The position numbers were made by a program, and so were the translations under genes. From Collimonas pratensis (lineage in GTDB: Bacteria > Pseudomonadota > Gammaproteobacteria > Burkholderiales > Burkholderiaceae_D): 64,000 nt of DNA. Positions 8,462-18,616 of the stretch are shown here, one piece after another (position 1 is the first letter of the stretch; the number at the start of each line of letters is the position of its first letter). The DNA is taken from positions 5,022,001 through 5,086,000 of the forward strand of contig NZ_CP013234.1 of the NCBI RefSeq assembly GCF_001584185.1, in the 5' to 3' direction. The notes beneath the pieces were generated by a model that did not search any database, was not told where the DNA came from, and saw only the letters and a list, made by a program, of their open reading frames with translations.

Positions 8462-10864
8462 ATGATCAAACAGGTGATTCCCCTCATCAAACGGGTGGCG
8501 TTTCGCCAATGGCTGGCGATTACCGTGCTGATGCTGATCGTGGCCGGCAGCATGGGCTACGTAAACGGCCTCGGGCGGCTCGACACCACGCTGTACGACC
8601 AGTTCATGCGGGCCGATTCGCGGCCCGCGCGCGACGACATCATCATCGTCGCCATCGACGACTACAGCATCAGCAAACTGGGGCGCTGGCCATGGGAGCG
8701 CAGCCTGCACGCCAAGCTGCTGAACCGCATCATGCACGCCAATCCGCTGGCGATCGGGCTCGATGTCATCATGCCGGAAGCGGAACAGGGACAGACGCCA
8801 GGCCAGCGCGCCGACGACCGGGCGCTGACCAAGGCGCTTGCGGCCAGTAAGTTGACGGTGCTGCCGATGGTCGCCGCCAGCGCCGGCCCGGGCCTCAAGG
8901 CTCTGCTGCCGACGCCGGAATTTCTGAATGCCGCGCGTGGCATTGGCCATGTGCACCTGGAGCTCGATCCGGACGGCGTGGTGCGCAGCGTCTTCCTGCA
9001 AGAAGGCCAGGACGGCAAGTGGTGGCCGCATTTTGCAGTGGCGCTGGCTGGCGTCGCCGGACAAAACATCACCAATGCCAGCGGCAACCTGCCCGGTGCT
9101 CGCCTGGGCGCGATGCCGCCCGACACCGAGCAGCATAAGGGGGACAGCTGGCAGCGCGATTATCAGATCCAGATCCCGTTCGCTGGCAGCACCGGCCATT
9201 TCCGCTCCGTGCCCTATGCTTCGGTACTGCGCGGTGATGTCCCCGATCAATTCTTCACCGGCAAATATGTATTGATCGGCCCCACTGCGCTCGGCATGGC
9301 GGATACCTTCCCGACGCCGGTGTCGGGCACCTCCGGCGTCATGCCGGGGATCGAAATCAACGCCAATATCCTGGCCGGCCTGCTTGACCACAAGGTCATC
9401 AGCATCGCCCGCCCCTTGCAGACGGCCTTATTCAGCATCATTCCGGTACTGATCGCACTTTCCAGCTACCTGCTGTGGACGCCCCGCGTCTCGCTGCTGA
9501 TCACCGCCGCATTGATGATACTGACCATGGCGGTCAGCTATTTCCTGCTGACGCTGGGAATATGGATCGCTCCCACGGCGGCGCTGATCGCGCTGGCGAT
9601 TGCGCATCCGATATGGAACTGGATCCGCCTGGAGTCGGCGATTTCCTACCTGGGGCAGGAATTCATGCTGCTCGACCAGGAACCGCATCTGCTGCCGGAA
9701 GTGAACACGGAACGCGCGCCGCAGCAGGTGGAAGACTTGCTTGAGCAGCGCATCAACGCGATGCGCGTAGCGGCGCGCCGGGTGCGCGATTTGCGTCAGT
9801 TCATTTCGGATAGCGTCAACAGCTTGCCGGACGCCACCCTGATTACCACCATCGACGGCCACGTGCTGGTGTCAAATCAGTTTGCACGCGACTATTTCGC
9901 TGCCGCCGGCATCCGCAACATCGACGGTGCGCTGCTGCCCTATCTGTTTTCCAACATGAGCACGCCGCAGGCCACCAATACCTCGGCCAGCCACACCTTC
10001 AGCTGGTGGGACCTGATCGATCTTGAGCATGTTTCCACGCTCACCAGCGGCACCGCGGTGCAAGACCAGCAGGGACGCGACCTGCTGATCAAGAGCGGCC
10101 CCTGCCACTCCGCGCACCAGGTGTTGACCGGCTGGATCGTCAGTATCGTCGACATCACCATCATCCGCGCCGCCGAACGCAGCCGCGACGAAACCCTGCG
10201 CTTCCTGTCGCACGACATGCGCGCGCCGCAGGCTTCGATCCTGGCTTTGCTGGAACTGCAAGGCAATGCCGCCTCGGCCTTGCCGCAAAAGGAATTCTTC
10301 GCGCGCCTGGAACAGGCCGCACGCAAGACGCTCGGCCTGGCTGACAATTTCGTGCAGCTGGCGCGCGCCGAATCATCGGAATACCGGCTCGAAGAAGTGG
10401 ATTTCCAGGACGTGCTGTACGATGCCGTCGACGAAATGTGGAGCCTTGCCAACAACAAGAAAATCGAGCTGATCACGGACATCGAGGGGCCGGAATTCCT
10501 GACCAATATCGACCGTTCGCTGATGGCGCGGGCGCTGTGCAACCTGATTTCCAACGCCATCAGCTACAGCCTGCCAGATACCCGCATTACCTGCACCCTG
10601 CGCCTGAAATACGTCAAAATGCTGCCGCAGGTGGTGTGCCGCATCAGCGACCAGGGCTTCGGCATCGCGCCGCACGACCAGGTCAAGCTGTTCCAGCGTT
10701 ATCAAAGAGTCAGCGCCCCCGGCCAGCCGCATTCGGACGGCACCGGCCTCGGCCTGGTATTCGTCAAAACCGTCGTCGAACGCCATTTCGGCGAGATCAC
10801 GCTGGAAAGCACTTTGGGCGAGGGCAGCACATTCATTGTCACTTTGCCAGCTATCGCCAGTTAA
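8462..10864 (+). CDS. CHASE2 domain sensor histidine kinase
   Basis: An 800-residue membrane kinase. One membrane segment near residues 15-35 is followed by an extracytoplasmic CHASE2 domain (about 40-315, opening with RLDTTLYDQFMR and the conserved IVAIDD and WPWER), then three closely spaced membrane segments (about 318-390). The cytoplasmic part has a PAS-like region (about 435-565), a HisKA dimerisation helix with phospho-acceptor H584 in LSHDMRAPQ, and an ATPase domain with N box (NLISNAIS, near 693), G1 (DQGFGIAP, near 731) and G2 (GTGLGL, near 760). CHASE2 ligands are unknown in general. It starts 36 bases after the LysM/FecR gene and likely phosphorylates the regulator at 6029. Confidence 0.93.
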   Translation: MIKQVIPLIKRVAFRQWLAITVLMLIVAGSMGYVNGLGRLDTTLYDQFMRADSRPARDDIIIVAIDDYSISKLGRWPWERSLHAKLLNRIMHANPLAIGLDVIMPEAEQGQTPGQRADDRALTKALAASKLTVLPMVAASAGPGLKALLPTPEFLNAARGIGHVHLELDPDGVVRSVFLQEGQDGKWWPHFAVALAGVAGQNITNASGNLPGARLGAMPPDTEQHKGDSWQRDYQIQIPFAGSTGHFRSVPYASVLRGDVPDQFFTGKYVLIGPTALGMADTFPTPVSGTSGVMPGIEINANILAGLLDHKVISIARPLQTALFSIIPVLIALSSYLLWTPRVSLLITAALMILTMAVSYFLLTLGIWIAPTAALIALAIAHPIWNWIRLESAISYLGQEFMLLDQEPHLLPEVNTERAPQQVEDLLEQRINAMRVAARRVRDLRQFISDSVNSLPDATLITTIDGHVLVSNQFARDYFAAAGIRNIDGALLPYLFSNMSTPQATNTSASHTFSWWDLIDLEHVSTLTSGTAVQDQQGRDLLIKSGPCHSAHQVLTGWIVSIVDITIIRAAERSRDETLRFLSHDMRAPQASILALLELQGNAASALPQKEFFARLEQAARKTLGLADNFVQLARAESSEYRLEEVDFQDVLYDAVDEMWSLANNKKIELITDIEGPEFLTNIDRSLMARALCNLISNAISYSLPDTRITCTLRLKYVKMLPQVVCRISDQGFGIAPHDQVKLFQRYQRVSAPGQPHSDGTGLGLVFVKTVVERHFGEITLESTLGEGSTFIVTLPAIAS

Positions 10865-10910
10865 GCCTGCTTGTATTACTGACAGGCATAGCCGGTATGG
10901 GCCGCCGCCG

Positions 10911-10938
10911 CTTCGATCCGAGTGACTAAGAGTATAAT
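10911..10938 (+). promoter_or_regulatory. Possible promoter of hemA
   Basis: A perfect TATAAT at 10933-10938 lies 62 bases before the hemA start codon. The hexamer 16 bases upstream (CTTCGA, 10911-10916) matches the -35 consensus poorly, so only the -10 is convincing. Confidence 0.4.
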
Positions 10939-11000
10939 CCGGGGTTAACAATATTGCCTTAATTGTCCGGGTAAGCTCCCTTCCCATCCGCAACCGCCCT

Positions 11001-12293
11001 ATGCACCTGCTAACCGTCGGACTCAACCACACCACCGCGCCAGTTTCCTTGCGCGAAAAGGTGGCTTTCCCGGCTGACCAGATCGGTCAGGCGGTGATGG
11101 CGGCGCGCGCCTGGTTCAGCGGCGGCAATGATGTCAGCATGTCGGACGAAGCGGCAATCCTGTCAACCTGCAACCGCACCGAGCTGTATGCCGCCGGCAG
11201 TAATCTGCGCCAAGGCGTCGACGCCGCGATTGATTCAACCGCGCATTTCCTGGCCCACTATCACCAGTTGCCTTACGCCGACCTGCGTCCGCACCTGTAC
11301 ACCCTGCCGCAAGACAATGCTGTACGCCATGCCTTCCGCGTGGCCTCCGGACTTGATTCGATGGTGCTGGGCGAAGCACAGATCCTGGGACAAATGAAAG
11401 ACGCTGTGCGTTACGCTGACGCCGCGGGCGGCCTCGGCACTTATCTGCACCAGCTGTTCCAGCGCACCTTTGCAGTCGCCAAGGAAGTCCGCAGCACCAC
11501 GGAAATAGGCGCCCACAGCGTCTCCATGGCAGCAGCGGCGGTACGTATGTCGGAACGGATTTTCGATACCGTCGCCGGCCAGCACGTGCTGTTTATCGGC
11601 GCCGGCGAAATGATCGAGCTGTGCGCCACCCACTTTGCCGCGCAAAATCCGAAATCCCTGACAGTCGCCAACCGCACCATGGAACGCGCCGAACTGCTGG
11701 CCCACCGCTTCAATGGCCAAGCCATCCGGCTGGCCGACCTGCCGACGCAGCTGGGCAACTACGACATCATCGTTTCCTGCACCGCATCGAGCCTGCCTAT
11801 CATCGGCCTCGGCATGGTCGAGCGCGCCGTCAAGGCGCGCCGTCACAAGCCGATGTTCATGCTGGACCTGGCCGTGCCGCGCGATATCGAAAACGAAATC
11901 GGCCGCCTCGACGATATCTTCCTGTACACCGTCGACGACCTCGGTTCTATCGTGCAGACCGGCATGGAAAATCGCCAGGCCGCAGTCGCCCAGGCGGAAG
12001 CGATCATTGAAACCCGCGTGCAGTCGTTCATGCACTGGGTCGACAACCGGGTTGTGGTGCCGGTCATCCAGGACCTGCAAGAGTCGAGCGAAGCGATGCG
12101 CCGGCTGGAGCTGGAACGCGCCCGCAAGATGCTGGCCAAGGGCGAAGATATCGAGGTAGTCCTGGAAGCCCTCTCCAAAGGCCTTACCGCCAAATTCATG
12201 CACGGCCCGCAACAGGCTTTGCACAATGCCCAGGGCGACGAACGCGCGCGCCTGGCAGCCCTCCTGCCGCAACTGTTCCGCACCAAGCGTTAG
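11001..12293 (+). CDS. hemA: Glutamyl-tRNA reductase
   Basis: First committed enzyme of tetrapyrrole synthesis by the C5 route: reduces glutamyl-tRNA(Glu) to glutamate-1-semialdehyde with NADPH. The 430 residues show the N-terminal [14 protein letters not shown] signature, the catalytic cysteine in [10 protein letters not shown] (about residue 57), the [15 protein letters not shown] segment, and a Rossmann domain with GAGEM (about 196-200). The C-terminal dimerisation domain is complete. prfA follows after 104 bases and prmC is further downstream, a hemA-prfA-prmC order widespread in proteobacteria, interrupted here by dsbB. Confidence 0.97.
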   Translation: MHLLTVGLNHTTAPVSLREKVAFPADQIGQAVMAARAWFSGGNDVSMSDEAAILSTCNRTELYAAGSNLRQGVDAAIDSTAHFLAHYHQLPYADLRPHLYTLPQDNAVRHAFRVASGLDSMVLGEAQILGQMKDAVRYADAAGGLGTYLHQLFQRTFAVAKEVRSTTEIGAHSVSMAAAAVRMSERIFDTVAGQHVLFIGAGEMIELCATHFAAQNPKSLTVANRTMERAELLAHRFNGQAIRLADLPTQLGNYDIIVSCTASSLPIIGLGMVERAVKARRHKPMFMLDLAVPRDIENEIGRLDDIFLYTVDDLGSIVQTGMENRQAAVAQAEAIIETRVQSFMHWVDNRVVVPVIQDLQESSEAMRRLELERARKMLAKGEDIEVVLEALSKGLTAKFMHGPQQALHNAQGDERARLAALLPQLFRTKR

Positions 12294-12397
12294 CGCAGCT
12301 GCGCTACTCCTGCTTACTGATGCGCCGCGCCCGCCATTGGCTGCCGGCACATTATTTCCCGATGCTTTATCCCGTCTTCTTCTGACTGAAACCCGCC

Positions 12398-13480
12398 ATG
12401 AAACCATCAATGCTCGCCAAGCTCGACCAACTCGCCAACCGCCTGGCCGAGGTCAATGACCTGCTCATGCAGGAAGATGCGACCGCCAGCATGGACAATT
12501 ACCGCAAGCTGTCGCGCGAACATGCGGAACTGGGACCGCTGGTCGCGCTGTACCAGTCCTACCAGCAGGCCAATGGCGATATCGAAGCGGCGCAGGAAAT
12601 GCAGTCCGACCCGGACATGAAGGAATTTGCACAGGATGAAATCACGGCGGCCAAGGCGCGCATGGAGCAGCTGGAAGGCGACCTGCAAAAAATGCTGCTG
12701 CCGAAAGATCCCAACGACGAACGCAATATTTTCCTGGAAATCCGCGCCGGCACCGGCGGCGACGAATCGGCGCTGTTCGCCGGCGATCTGCTGCGCATGT
12801 ACAGCCGGTTTGCCGAGCGCAACCGCTGGCAGGTTGAAATGGTGTCCGAATCGGCCTCGGAAATCGGCGGCTACAAGGAAGTGATCGTGCGCGTGCTCGG
12901 CTTCGGCGCCTATTCCAAACTCAAGTTCGAATCCGGCGGCCATCGCGTACAGCGCGTGCCGGCGACCGAAACCCAGGGTCGCATCCATACCTCGGCCTGT
13001 ACCGTCGCCATCATGCCGGAGGCGGACGAGGTCGGCGATGTCGACATCAATCCGGCCGATATCCGTATCGATACCTACCGCGCTTCAGGCGCTGGCGGCC
13101 AACACATCAACAAGACCGATTCCGCGGTGCGCATCACGCATATGCCGACCGGCATCGTGGTCGAGTGCCAGGACGACCGCAGCCAGCACAAGAACAAGGC
13201 CTCGGCCCTGAAGGTGCTGGCGGCACGCATCAAGGACGGCCAACTGCGCGCGCAGCAATCGAAGGAAGCCGCGACCCGCAAATCGCTGATCGGCTCGGGC
13301 GACCGTAGCGAACGGATCCGCACCTATAATTTCCCGCAGGGCCGCATGACCGACCACCGCATCAACCTGACTTTGTACAAGCTTGACTTCATCATGGATG
13401 GCGACCTCGAAGAACTGACCAACGCGCTGGCGGCAGAACATCAGGCCGACTTGCTGGCGGCGCTGGGCGACACAGTTTAA
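12398..13480 (+). CDS. prfA: Peptide chain release factor 1
   Basis: Class I release factor recognising UAA and UAG. It is 360 residues long, the standard length. The GGQ motif that triggers peptidyl-tRNA hydrolysis is at residues 233-235 ([12 protein letters not shown]), the same positions as in Escherichia coli RF1, and the glutamine is the target of PrmC, whose gene lies just downstream. The codon-recognition region contains the RF1-type PAT-like tripeptide PATETQGR (about residue 187). Nothing is unusual in its sequence. Confidence 0.98.
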   Translation: MKPSMLAKLDQLANRLAEVNDLLMQEDATASMDNYRKLSREHAELGPLVALYQSYQQANGDIEAAQEMQSDPDMKEFAQDEITAAKARMEQLEGDLQKMLLPKDPNDERNIFLEIRAGTGGDESALFAGDLLRMYSRFAERNRWQVEMVSESASEIGGYKEVIVRVLGFGAYSKLKFESGGHRVQRVPATETQGRIHTSACTVAIMPEADEVGDVDINPADIRIDTYRASGAGGQHINKTDSAVRITHMPTGIVVECQDDRSQHKNKASALKVLAARIKDGQLRAQQSKEAATRKSLIGSGDRSERIRTYNFPQGRMTDHRINLTLYKLDFIMDGDLEELTNALAAEHQADLLAALGDTV

Positions 13481-13606
13481 GGACGGCGCCACCGCTTGCT
13501 GAATAATCGCATATGCTAGCGTCTGGCTTGGAACCAAGCGCCGGCGGTATTATCTGATGCTCGGTACGGCCAAGCCCTCTTCGACTCACCCTACATCGAT
13601 AAAATA

Positions 13607-14107
13607 ATGAAAACTTCCAAATCCATTTTGCTTGCAGTCGCCTTCATCTGCCTGGCCATCCTCGGCGCCGCCCTGTATCTGCAGCACTACCAGAACATGC
13701 AGCCTTGTCCGCTGTGCGTGATCCAGCGCTACGCCTTCGCCGCCATTGCACTAATTTGCCTGATTTGCGCCGGCCTGCCGTCAGGCGCCCAGAAAGCCGG
13801 CGCCGGCCTTGGCATCCTGGCCGCACTGGGCGGCGCCGGCACCGCCATCTGGCATCTGTGGATCATCGCCCATCCAGCCATCTCCTGCGGCCGCGATGCG
13901 CTGGAAGGACCGATGAACGCCTTGCCGCCAGCGACTTTGCTGCCATCCGTGTTCCAGGTCGATGCCTTCGCACTGTGCACCACGGCCTACGATCCGATCA
14001 TGGGCCTGTCGATCCCGCAATGGTCTTTGCTGGGTTTTGTCATACTGCTGGTAATCCTTGTGGCTACCCTGTTCAAACGCGGTAACGGCGCCGATCGCCG
14101 CTACTGA
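13607..14107 (+). CDS. dsbB: Disulfide bond formation protein DsbB
   Basis: Inner-membrane quinone reductase that reoxidises DsbA. The 166-residue protein has four membrane segments; the first periplasmic loop carries the redox pair C34-P-L-C37 followed by VIQRY, and the second loop carries C94 (SCGRD) and C124 (ALCTT), so all four essential cysteines are present. Ubiquinone accepts the electrons in aerobes. The gene sits between prfA and prmC with 126 and 33 base gaps and appears to be a lineage-specific insertion in that conserved pair. A partner dsbA was not found in the window; dsbC is at 1153. Confidence 0.95.
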   Translation: MKTSKSILLAVAFICLAILGAALYLQHYQNMQPCPLCVIQRYAFAAIALICLICAGLPSGAQKAGAGLGILAALGGAGTAIWHLWIIAHPAISCGRDALEGPMNALPPATLLPSVFQVDAFALCTTAYDPIMGLSIPQWSLLGFVILLVILVATLFKRGNGADRRY

Positions 14108-14140
14108 TCTACTCTCTTCTACCCTCTAACTGACGCTGAA

Positions 14141-15016
14141 ATGACAGGGATTGCCGCCACATTCACGGTTGAGCCCGGCTGCAGCATCGGCGCGCTCTTG
14201 CAGAAAGCGCCGCTGGCGCCACTGGAAAACCGCATCCTGCTGATGCATGCCCTGCAGCTGTCACGCATCCAGCTGATTACCCAGGATGAACGCAGCATTG
14301 ATGCGCAGCAGGCGCAGCAACTGTCTGCCTTGTTCGGCCGGCGCCTGCGCGGCGAACCGATCGCCTATATCATCGGCCAACGCGAGTTCTACGGCTTGCA
14401 GCTGGAAGTCACGCCGGATGTCCTGATTCCGCGCCCTGAGACGGAGCTGCTGGTAGAACTGGCCCTGCAACATCTGCCGTCGGATCCGCGGCAGGCGCTG
14501 AGCGTGCTCGATCTCGGCACCGGCTCCGGCGCCATTGCCATCGCCATTGCGCACAGCCGCCCCGACCTCGCCGTCACCGCACTGGATATCAGCAGCGCCG
14601 CGCTGACAGTCGCCGGCCGCAATGCGGCGCGTCATCTGCAGCTGGAGCACGGGCCATTCCGGCTCCTGCAAAGCAACTGGTACAGTGCGCTGGGCGAGCA
14701 GCGATTTGATATCATCGTCGCCAATCCGCCCTATATCGTCGCCGGCGACCGCCATCTGGCCGAAGGCGACCTGCGCTTTGAACCGCAAGATGCCTTGACC
14801 GATCATGCGGATGGCTTGAGCGCCCTGCGCAACATCGTCGGCGGCGCCGGCCATCACCTCAAAAACGGCGGATGGCTGCTGATGGAACACGGTTACGATC
14901 AGGCGCCCGCAGTACGCACCTTGCTGCAAGTACAGCAGTTCGAAGCGGTGCAAAGCTGGCAAGACCTGGCCGGGATTGAACGCGTCAGCGGCGGCAGACT
15001 GCGAACCACCGTTTGA
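14141..15016 (+). CDS. prmC: Release factor glutamine methyltransferase PrmC
   Basis: N5-glutamine methyltransferase that modifies the GGQ glutamine of RF1 and RF2. The 291 residues comprise an N-terminal helical substrate-binding domain and a class I SAM-dependent domain with LDLGTGSGAIAIAIA (about residues 125-139) and the catalytic NPPY motif (about 197-200) typical of amide-nitrogen methylation. The usual E(P)ALFGG region is replaced here by FEPQDAL. It is separated from prfA by dsbB but is clearly the cognate enzyme. A strong intrinsic terminator follows 10 bases after the stop. Confidence 0.96.
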   Translation: MTGIAATFTVEPGCSIGALLQKAPLAPLENRILLMHALQLSRIQLITQDERSIDAQQAQQLSALFGRRLRGEPIAYIIGQREFYGLQLEVTPDVLIPRPETELLVELALQHLPSDPRQALSVLDLGTGSGAIAIAIAHSRPDLAVTALDISSAALTVAGRNAARHLQLEHGPFRLLQSNWYSALGEQRFDIIVANPPYIVAGDRHLAEGDLRFEPQDALTDHADGLSALRNIVGGAGHHLKNGGWLLMEHGYDQAPAVRTLLQVQQFEAVQSWQDLAGIERVSGGRLRTTV

Positions 15017-15025
15017 TCAACAAAT

Positions 15026-15051
15026 AAAAAGCGCGGCATGCCGCGCTTTTT
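15026..15051. terminator. Bidirectional terminator between prmC and aqpZ
   Basis: A fully symmetric 26-base palindrome whose GCGCGGC/GCCGCGC core is flanked by five A and five T. It can end both the prmC transcript (+) and the convergent aqpZ transcript (-). Confidence 0.9.
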
Positions 15052-15072
15052 GCTTTCTCGCCAGACTGAAAA

Positions 15073-15768
15073 TCAGTCCTTCTCGCCCCAGATAGCCGGA
15101 TACACAATCCCGGCAATCACGGCGCCAACCAAGGGTGCCAGCCAGAACAGCCACAGTTGCTGCAAGGCCCAGCCGCCGACGAACAGCGCCTGGCTGGTGC
15201 TGCGTGCAGGGTTGACCGAGGTGTTCGTGACCGGAATGCTGATCAGGTGGATCAAGGTCAAGCACAGGCCGATCGCGATCGGCGCAAAGCCGGCCGGCGC
15301 GCGCTTATCGGTGGCGCCCAGGATCACGATCAGGAAGACGAAGGTCATCACCACTTCACAGATCAAGGCCGCACTCATCGAATACAGGCCCGGCGAATGT
15401 TCGCCGTAACCATTGGCGGCGAAACCGCCGATTTCCGCGCCTGGCTTGCCGGTCGCAATCAGGTACAAGATGCCCGCGGCAATGATGCCGCCCACCACTT
15501 GCGCTACCCAATAAGGCAGGATTTCACTCTTGGGGAAACGGCCGGCGGTCGCCAGTCCGAGCGTCACTGCCGGGTTCAGGTGGCAGCCGGAAATATGGCC
15601 GATGGCGAAAGCCATCGTCAGCACAGTCAGACCGAATGCCAGCGCGACGCCGTGGAAACCGATGCCGAGGCCCGGGAACCCGGCCGCCAGCACCGCGCTG
15701 CCGCAGCCGCCGAGAACCAGCCAGAATGTGCCGAGGGCTTCCGCGCCCAGACGTTTGGAAAGATGCAT
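15073..15768 (-). CDS. aqpZ: Aquaporin Z
   Basis: Water-selective channel of the MIP family (231 residues). Both half-helix motifs are intact: NPA in HLNPAVTLG (about residue 63) and NPA in TSVNPARS (about residue 184), the arginine after the second being the selectivity filter. Six membrane helices and a [13 protein letters not shown] first-helix segment match AqpZ rather than glycerol facilitators. Start 15768 is preferred because AGGAG lies six bases upstream; the longer frame to 15828 has no such signal. It is convergent with prmC and divergent from tex. Confidence 0.95.
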   Translation of the reverse strand: MHLSKRLGAEALGTFWLVLGGCGSAVLAAGFPGLGIGFHGVALAFGLTVLTMAFAIGHISGCHLNPAVTLGLATAGRFPKSEILPYWVAQVVGGIIAAGILYLIATGKPGAEIGGFAANGYGEHSPGLYSMSAALICEVVMTFVFLIVILGATDKRAPAGFAPIAIGLCLTLIHLISIPVTNTSVNPARSTSQALFVGGWALQQLWLFWLAPLVGAVIAGIVYPAIWGEKD

Positions 15769-16124
15769 AGTTGACTCCTGAAGAAATACTACTGTGATTA
15801 ATGGACAACGGGCCTTGGCCCGTCGCATACGGCCACCAGCATATTTGCTGACTCATCGGCAAACAAGAAAAAAATTATCATTTAACAAGATTTTTCATTT
15901 ACAGCCATTTTCTTCGCATCTGATCGGATTCGCCTGACAGTTATCTATTGAACAGTCTGACAAGCATGCGTAAATAATACCATTGGGAAATACAAATATG
16001 GTGACATGACAAGCATTTCAGGCATCCGGATTTTCGGGAAGGCTTCTTTTCGCACTGTCAAGACTGGCGGAATTATCTGGATTGCGTATGATCCAACGCT
16101 TGATTTTCATTCTTAAGAATCCTC
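15769..16124. other. A/T-rich intergenic region between divergent aqpZ and tex
   Basis: 356 bases holding the promoters of two divergent genes. No coding frame is convincing. No pair of hexamers with 16-18 base spacing stands out, and no long inverted repeat is seen apart from short GGGCC/GGCCC symmetry near 15810. Confidence 0.55.
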
Positions 16125-18473
16125 ATGCTGCCTTCGATCGAACAACGCCTCGCCCTTGAACTCGCCGCCAAACCGGCGCAAGTCGCCGCTGCCGTCGCCC
16201 TGCTGGACGAAGGCGCCACCGTGCCTTTTATCGCCCGCTACCGCAAGGAAGCCACTGGCGGCCTGGATGACATCCAACTGCGTCTGCTGGAAGAACGCCT
16301 GCGTTACCTGCGTGAGCTGGAAGCGCGCCGCGGCGCCATCCTCGCTTCCATCGAAGAACAGGGGAAAATGACGCCGGCGCTGCTGCAGGCGATCACTCTG
16401 GCGGAAGACAAGACGCGTCTTGAAGATCTCTACCTGCCTTATAAGCTGAAGCGCCGCACCAAGGCGCAGATCGCCGCGGAAGCCGGCCTGACTGTGCTGG
16501 CCGACGCGCTGCTGGCAGATCCGGAACTGAATCCTGAACTGGAAACCGAGAAATATCTGAAGCCGGCCTTCAGCACCGACAACGGCGACAATCCCGGCGT
16601 TGCCGACGCCAAAGCCGCGCTGGACGGCGCCCGCCAGATCCTGATGGAGCGTTTTTCCGAAGACGCCACCTTGCTGCAGGCGCTGCGCGAATACCTGACC
16701 GAACACGGCGTGGTCGAATCCAAGGTGGTGGAAGGCAAGCAAGATGCCGGTGAAAAATTCGCCGACTATTTCGATTACTCAGAAACCATAGGCACCATTC
16801 CCTCGCACCGTGCGCTGGCATTGTTCCGAGGCCGCCGTGAAGAAATCCTGAACGTGGTGCTGCGCCTCGACACCGAAGAAGAAAAGCCGAAATGGGATGC
16901 GCCGCACAATCCGTGCGAAGGCCGCATCGCCGCCCGCTTCGGCATCAGCAACAAGAGCCGCGGCGCCGACAAATGGCTGAGCGACACCGTGCGCTGGAGC
17001 TGGCGGGTCAAGGTCTTCATGCACCTGGAAACCGAACTGATGACCAAGCTGCGCGAAAAAGCTGAAATCGAAGCCATCAACGTCTTCGCGCTGAATCTGA
17101 AAGCCCTGCTGCTAGCGGCCCCAGCGGGTCCGCGCGCTACCATGGGGCTGGACCCGGGCCTGCGCACCGGTGTCAAGGTGGCGGTGATCGACGCCACCGG
17201 CAAGGTGGTTGCCACCACCGCGATTTACCCGCACCAGCCGCGCAATGACTGGGACGGTTCGCTGCATACGCTGGCGCAGCTGGCGGAGAAGCATCAGGTC
17301 TCATTGATTTCAATCGGCAACGGCACCGCTTCGCGCGAAACCGATAAGCTGGCGCAGGACCTGATCAAGATGCGCCCTGAACTGAAGCTGACCAAGATCG
17401 TGGTGTCGGAAGCCGGCGCCTCGGTTTACTCAGCGTCCGAATTCGCTTCGCGCGAACTGCCAGACATGGACGTTTCGCTGCGCGGTGCGGTATCGATTGC
17501 GCGCCGCTTGCAGGATCCGTTGGCGGAACTGGTCAAGATCGATCCGAAATCGATCGGTGTCGGCCAGTACCAGCATGATGTTGGACAGACCCAGCTGGCG
17601 CGTTCGCTCGATGCCGTGGTAGAGGATTGCGTGAATGCCGTCGGCGTCGACGTCAATACCGCTTCGGCGCCGCTGCTGGCGCGCGTCTCCGGCCTCAACG
17701 CCAGCGTGGCGCAGAGCATCGTCACTTATCGCGACATGAAGGGCATGTTTGCTTCGCGCGCGGCACTGCGCGAAGTGCCGCGGCTGGGTGACAAAACCTT
17801 TGAACAGGCCGCCGGCTTCCTGCGCATCATGAATAGCGACAATCCGCTGGACAGTTCAGCGGTGCACCCGGAGTCCTATCCGCTGGTGGAAAAGATCCTG
17901 GCCGATATCAAGAAAGACGTCAAGGGCGTGATCGGCGATAGCCGCTTGCTGACCTCGCTCAACCCGGCCAAGTATGCCGATGAAAAATTCGGTGTGCCGA
18001 CCATCGCCGACATCCTCAAGGAACTGGAAAAACCGGGCCGCGATCCGCGCCCGGAATTCACCACCGCTACCTTCAAGGACGGCGTCGAGGAAATCCGCGA
18101 CCTGCGTCCCGACATGATCCTGGAAGGCGTGGTCACCAACGTGGCGGCCTTCGGCGCCTTTGTCGACATCGGCGTGCATCAGGACGGTCTGGTGCATATT
18201 TCAGCGCTCTCCAACACCTTCGTCAAGGATCCGCACAGCGTCGTCAAGGCCGGCCAGGTGGTGAAAGTCAAGGTGCTGGAAGTCGATGAAAAGCGCAAGC
18301 GCATCGCGCTCACCATGCGCCTCAGCGACAATGCGCCGGTGGCCGGCGCCAAGCCGGAACAGCGTGCTGACCGCAACGACGCCAAGCGCTTGTCCCAGCA
18401 TCAGCAGCGGCAAGCCGCGCCGGCCCCGGCCAACAATGCCATGGCCGCCGCTTTCGCCAAGCTCAAGGGATAG
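16125..18473 (+). CDS. tex: Tex family RNA-binding transcription accessory protein
   Basis: A 782-residue Tex protein. Domains in order: N-terminal helical region with the conserved [16 protein letters not shown] (about residues 29-44), a YqgF/RNase H-like fold (about 335-460, starting [16 protein letters not shown]), helix-hairpin-helix units (about 500-565, [15 protein letters not shown]) and a C-terminal S1 RNA-binding domain (about 665-735). The last 45 residues are a charged, alanine/glutamine-rich tail. Tex proteins bind nucleic acid and affect transcription and stress tolerance; the exact role is unsettled. It is a single gene with an imperfect hairpin 18 bases after its stop. Confidence 0.95.
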   Translation: MLPSIEQRLALELAAKPAQVAAAVALLDEGATVPFIARYRKEATGGLDDIQLRLLEERLRYLRELEARRGAILASIEEQGKMTPALLQAITLAEDKTRLEDLYLPYKLKRRTKAQIAAEAGLTVLADALLADPELNPELETEKYLKPAFSTDNGDNPGVADAKAALDGARQILMERFSEDATLLQALREYLTEHGVVESKVVEGKQDAGEKFADYFDYSETIGTIPSHRALALFRGRREEILNVVLRLDTEEEKPKWDAPHNPCEGRIAARFGISNKSRGADKWLSDTVRWSWRVKVFMHLETELMTKLREKAEIEAINVFALNLKALLLAAPAGPRATMGLDPGLRTGVKVAVIDATGKVVATTAIYPHQPRNDWDGSLHTLAQLAEKHQVSLISIGNGTASRETDKLAQDLIKMRPELKLTKIVVSEAGASVYSASEFASRELPDMDVSLRGAVSIARRLQDPLAELVKIDPKSIGVGQYQHDVGQTQLARSLDAVVEDCVNAVGVDVNTASAPLLARVSGLNASVAQSIVTYRDMKGMFASRAALREVPRLGDKTFEQAAGFLRIMNSDNPLDSSAVHPESYPLVEKILADIKKDVKGVIGDSRLLTSLNPAKYADEKFGVPTIADILKELEKPGRDPRPEFTTATFKDGVEEIRDLRPDMILEGVVTNVAAFGAFVDIGVHQDGLVHISALSNTFVKDPHSVVKAGQVVKVKVLEVDEKRKRIALTMRLSDNAPVAGAKPEQRADRNDAKRLSQHQQRQAAPAPANNAMAAAFAKLKG

Positions 18474-18490
18474 CAGTTAAGCAACTCCGT

Positions 18491-18521
18491 CAGTCGACGC
18501 CGCTCCACCCGGCGCCGACTG
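18491..18521 (+). terminator. Hairpin downstream of tex, possible terminator
   Basis: CAGTCGACGCCG and CGGCGCCGACTG form a 12-bp stem with one mismatch and a 7-base loop, 18 bases after the tex stop. There is no T tract, so it may only protect the 3' end or mark a Rho-dependent stop. Confidence 0.4.
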
Positions 18522-18616
18522 AACCTGCATCACGCCGACAAAATCAGTCTGGACCTAATCTCCGGCCCCTTGTCATCGTATAATCACGGCACAATCGATT
18601 TCCAACAGGTTTTATT

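Noticed and set aside
6809-9391. An 860-codon open frame on the minus strand
   Set aside because: It is antisense to the LysM/FecR and CHASE2 genes, which have clear domains; its composition is a typical GC-rich shadow and it has no recognisable motif.
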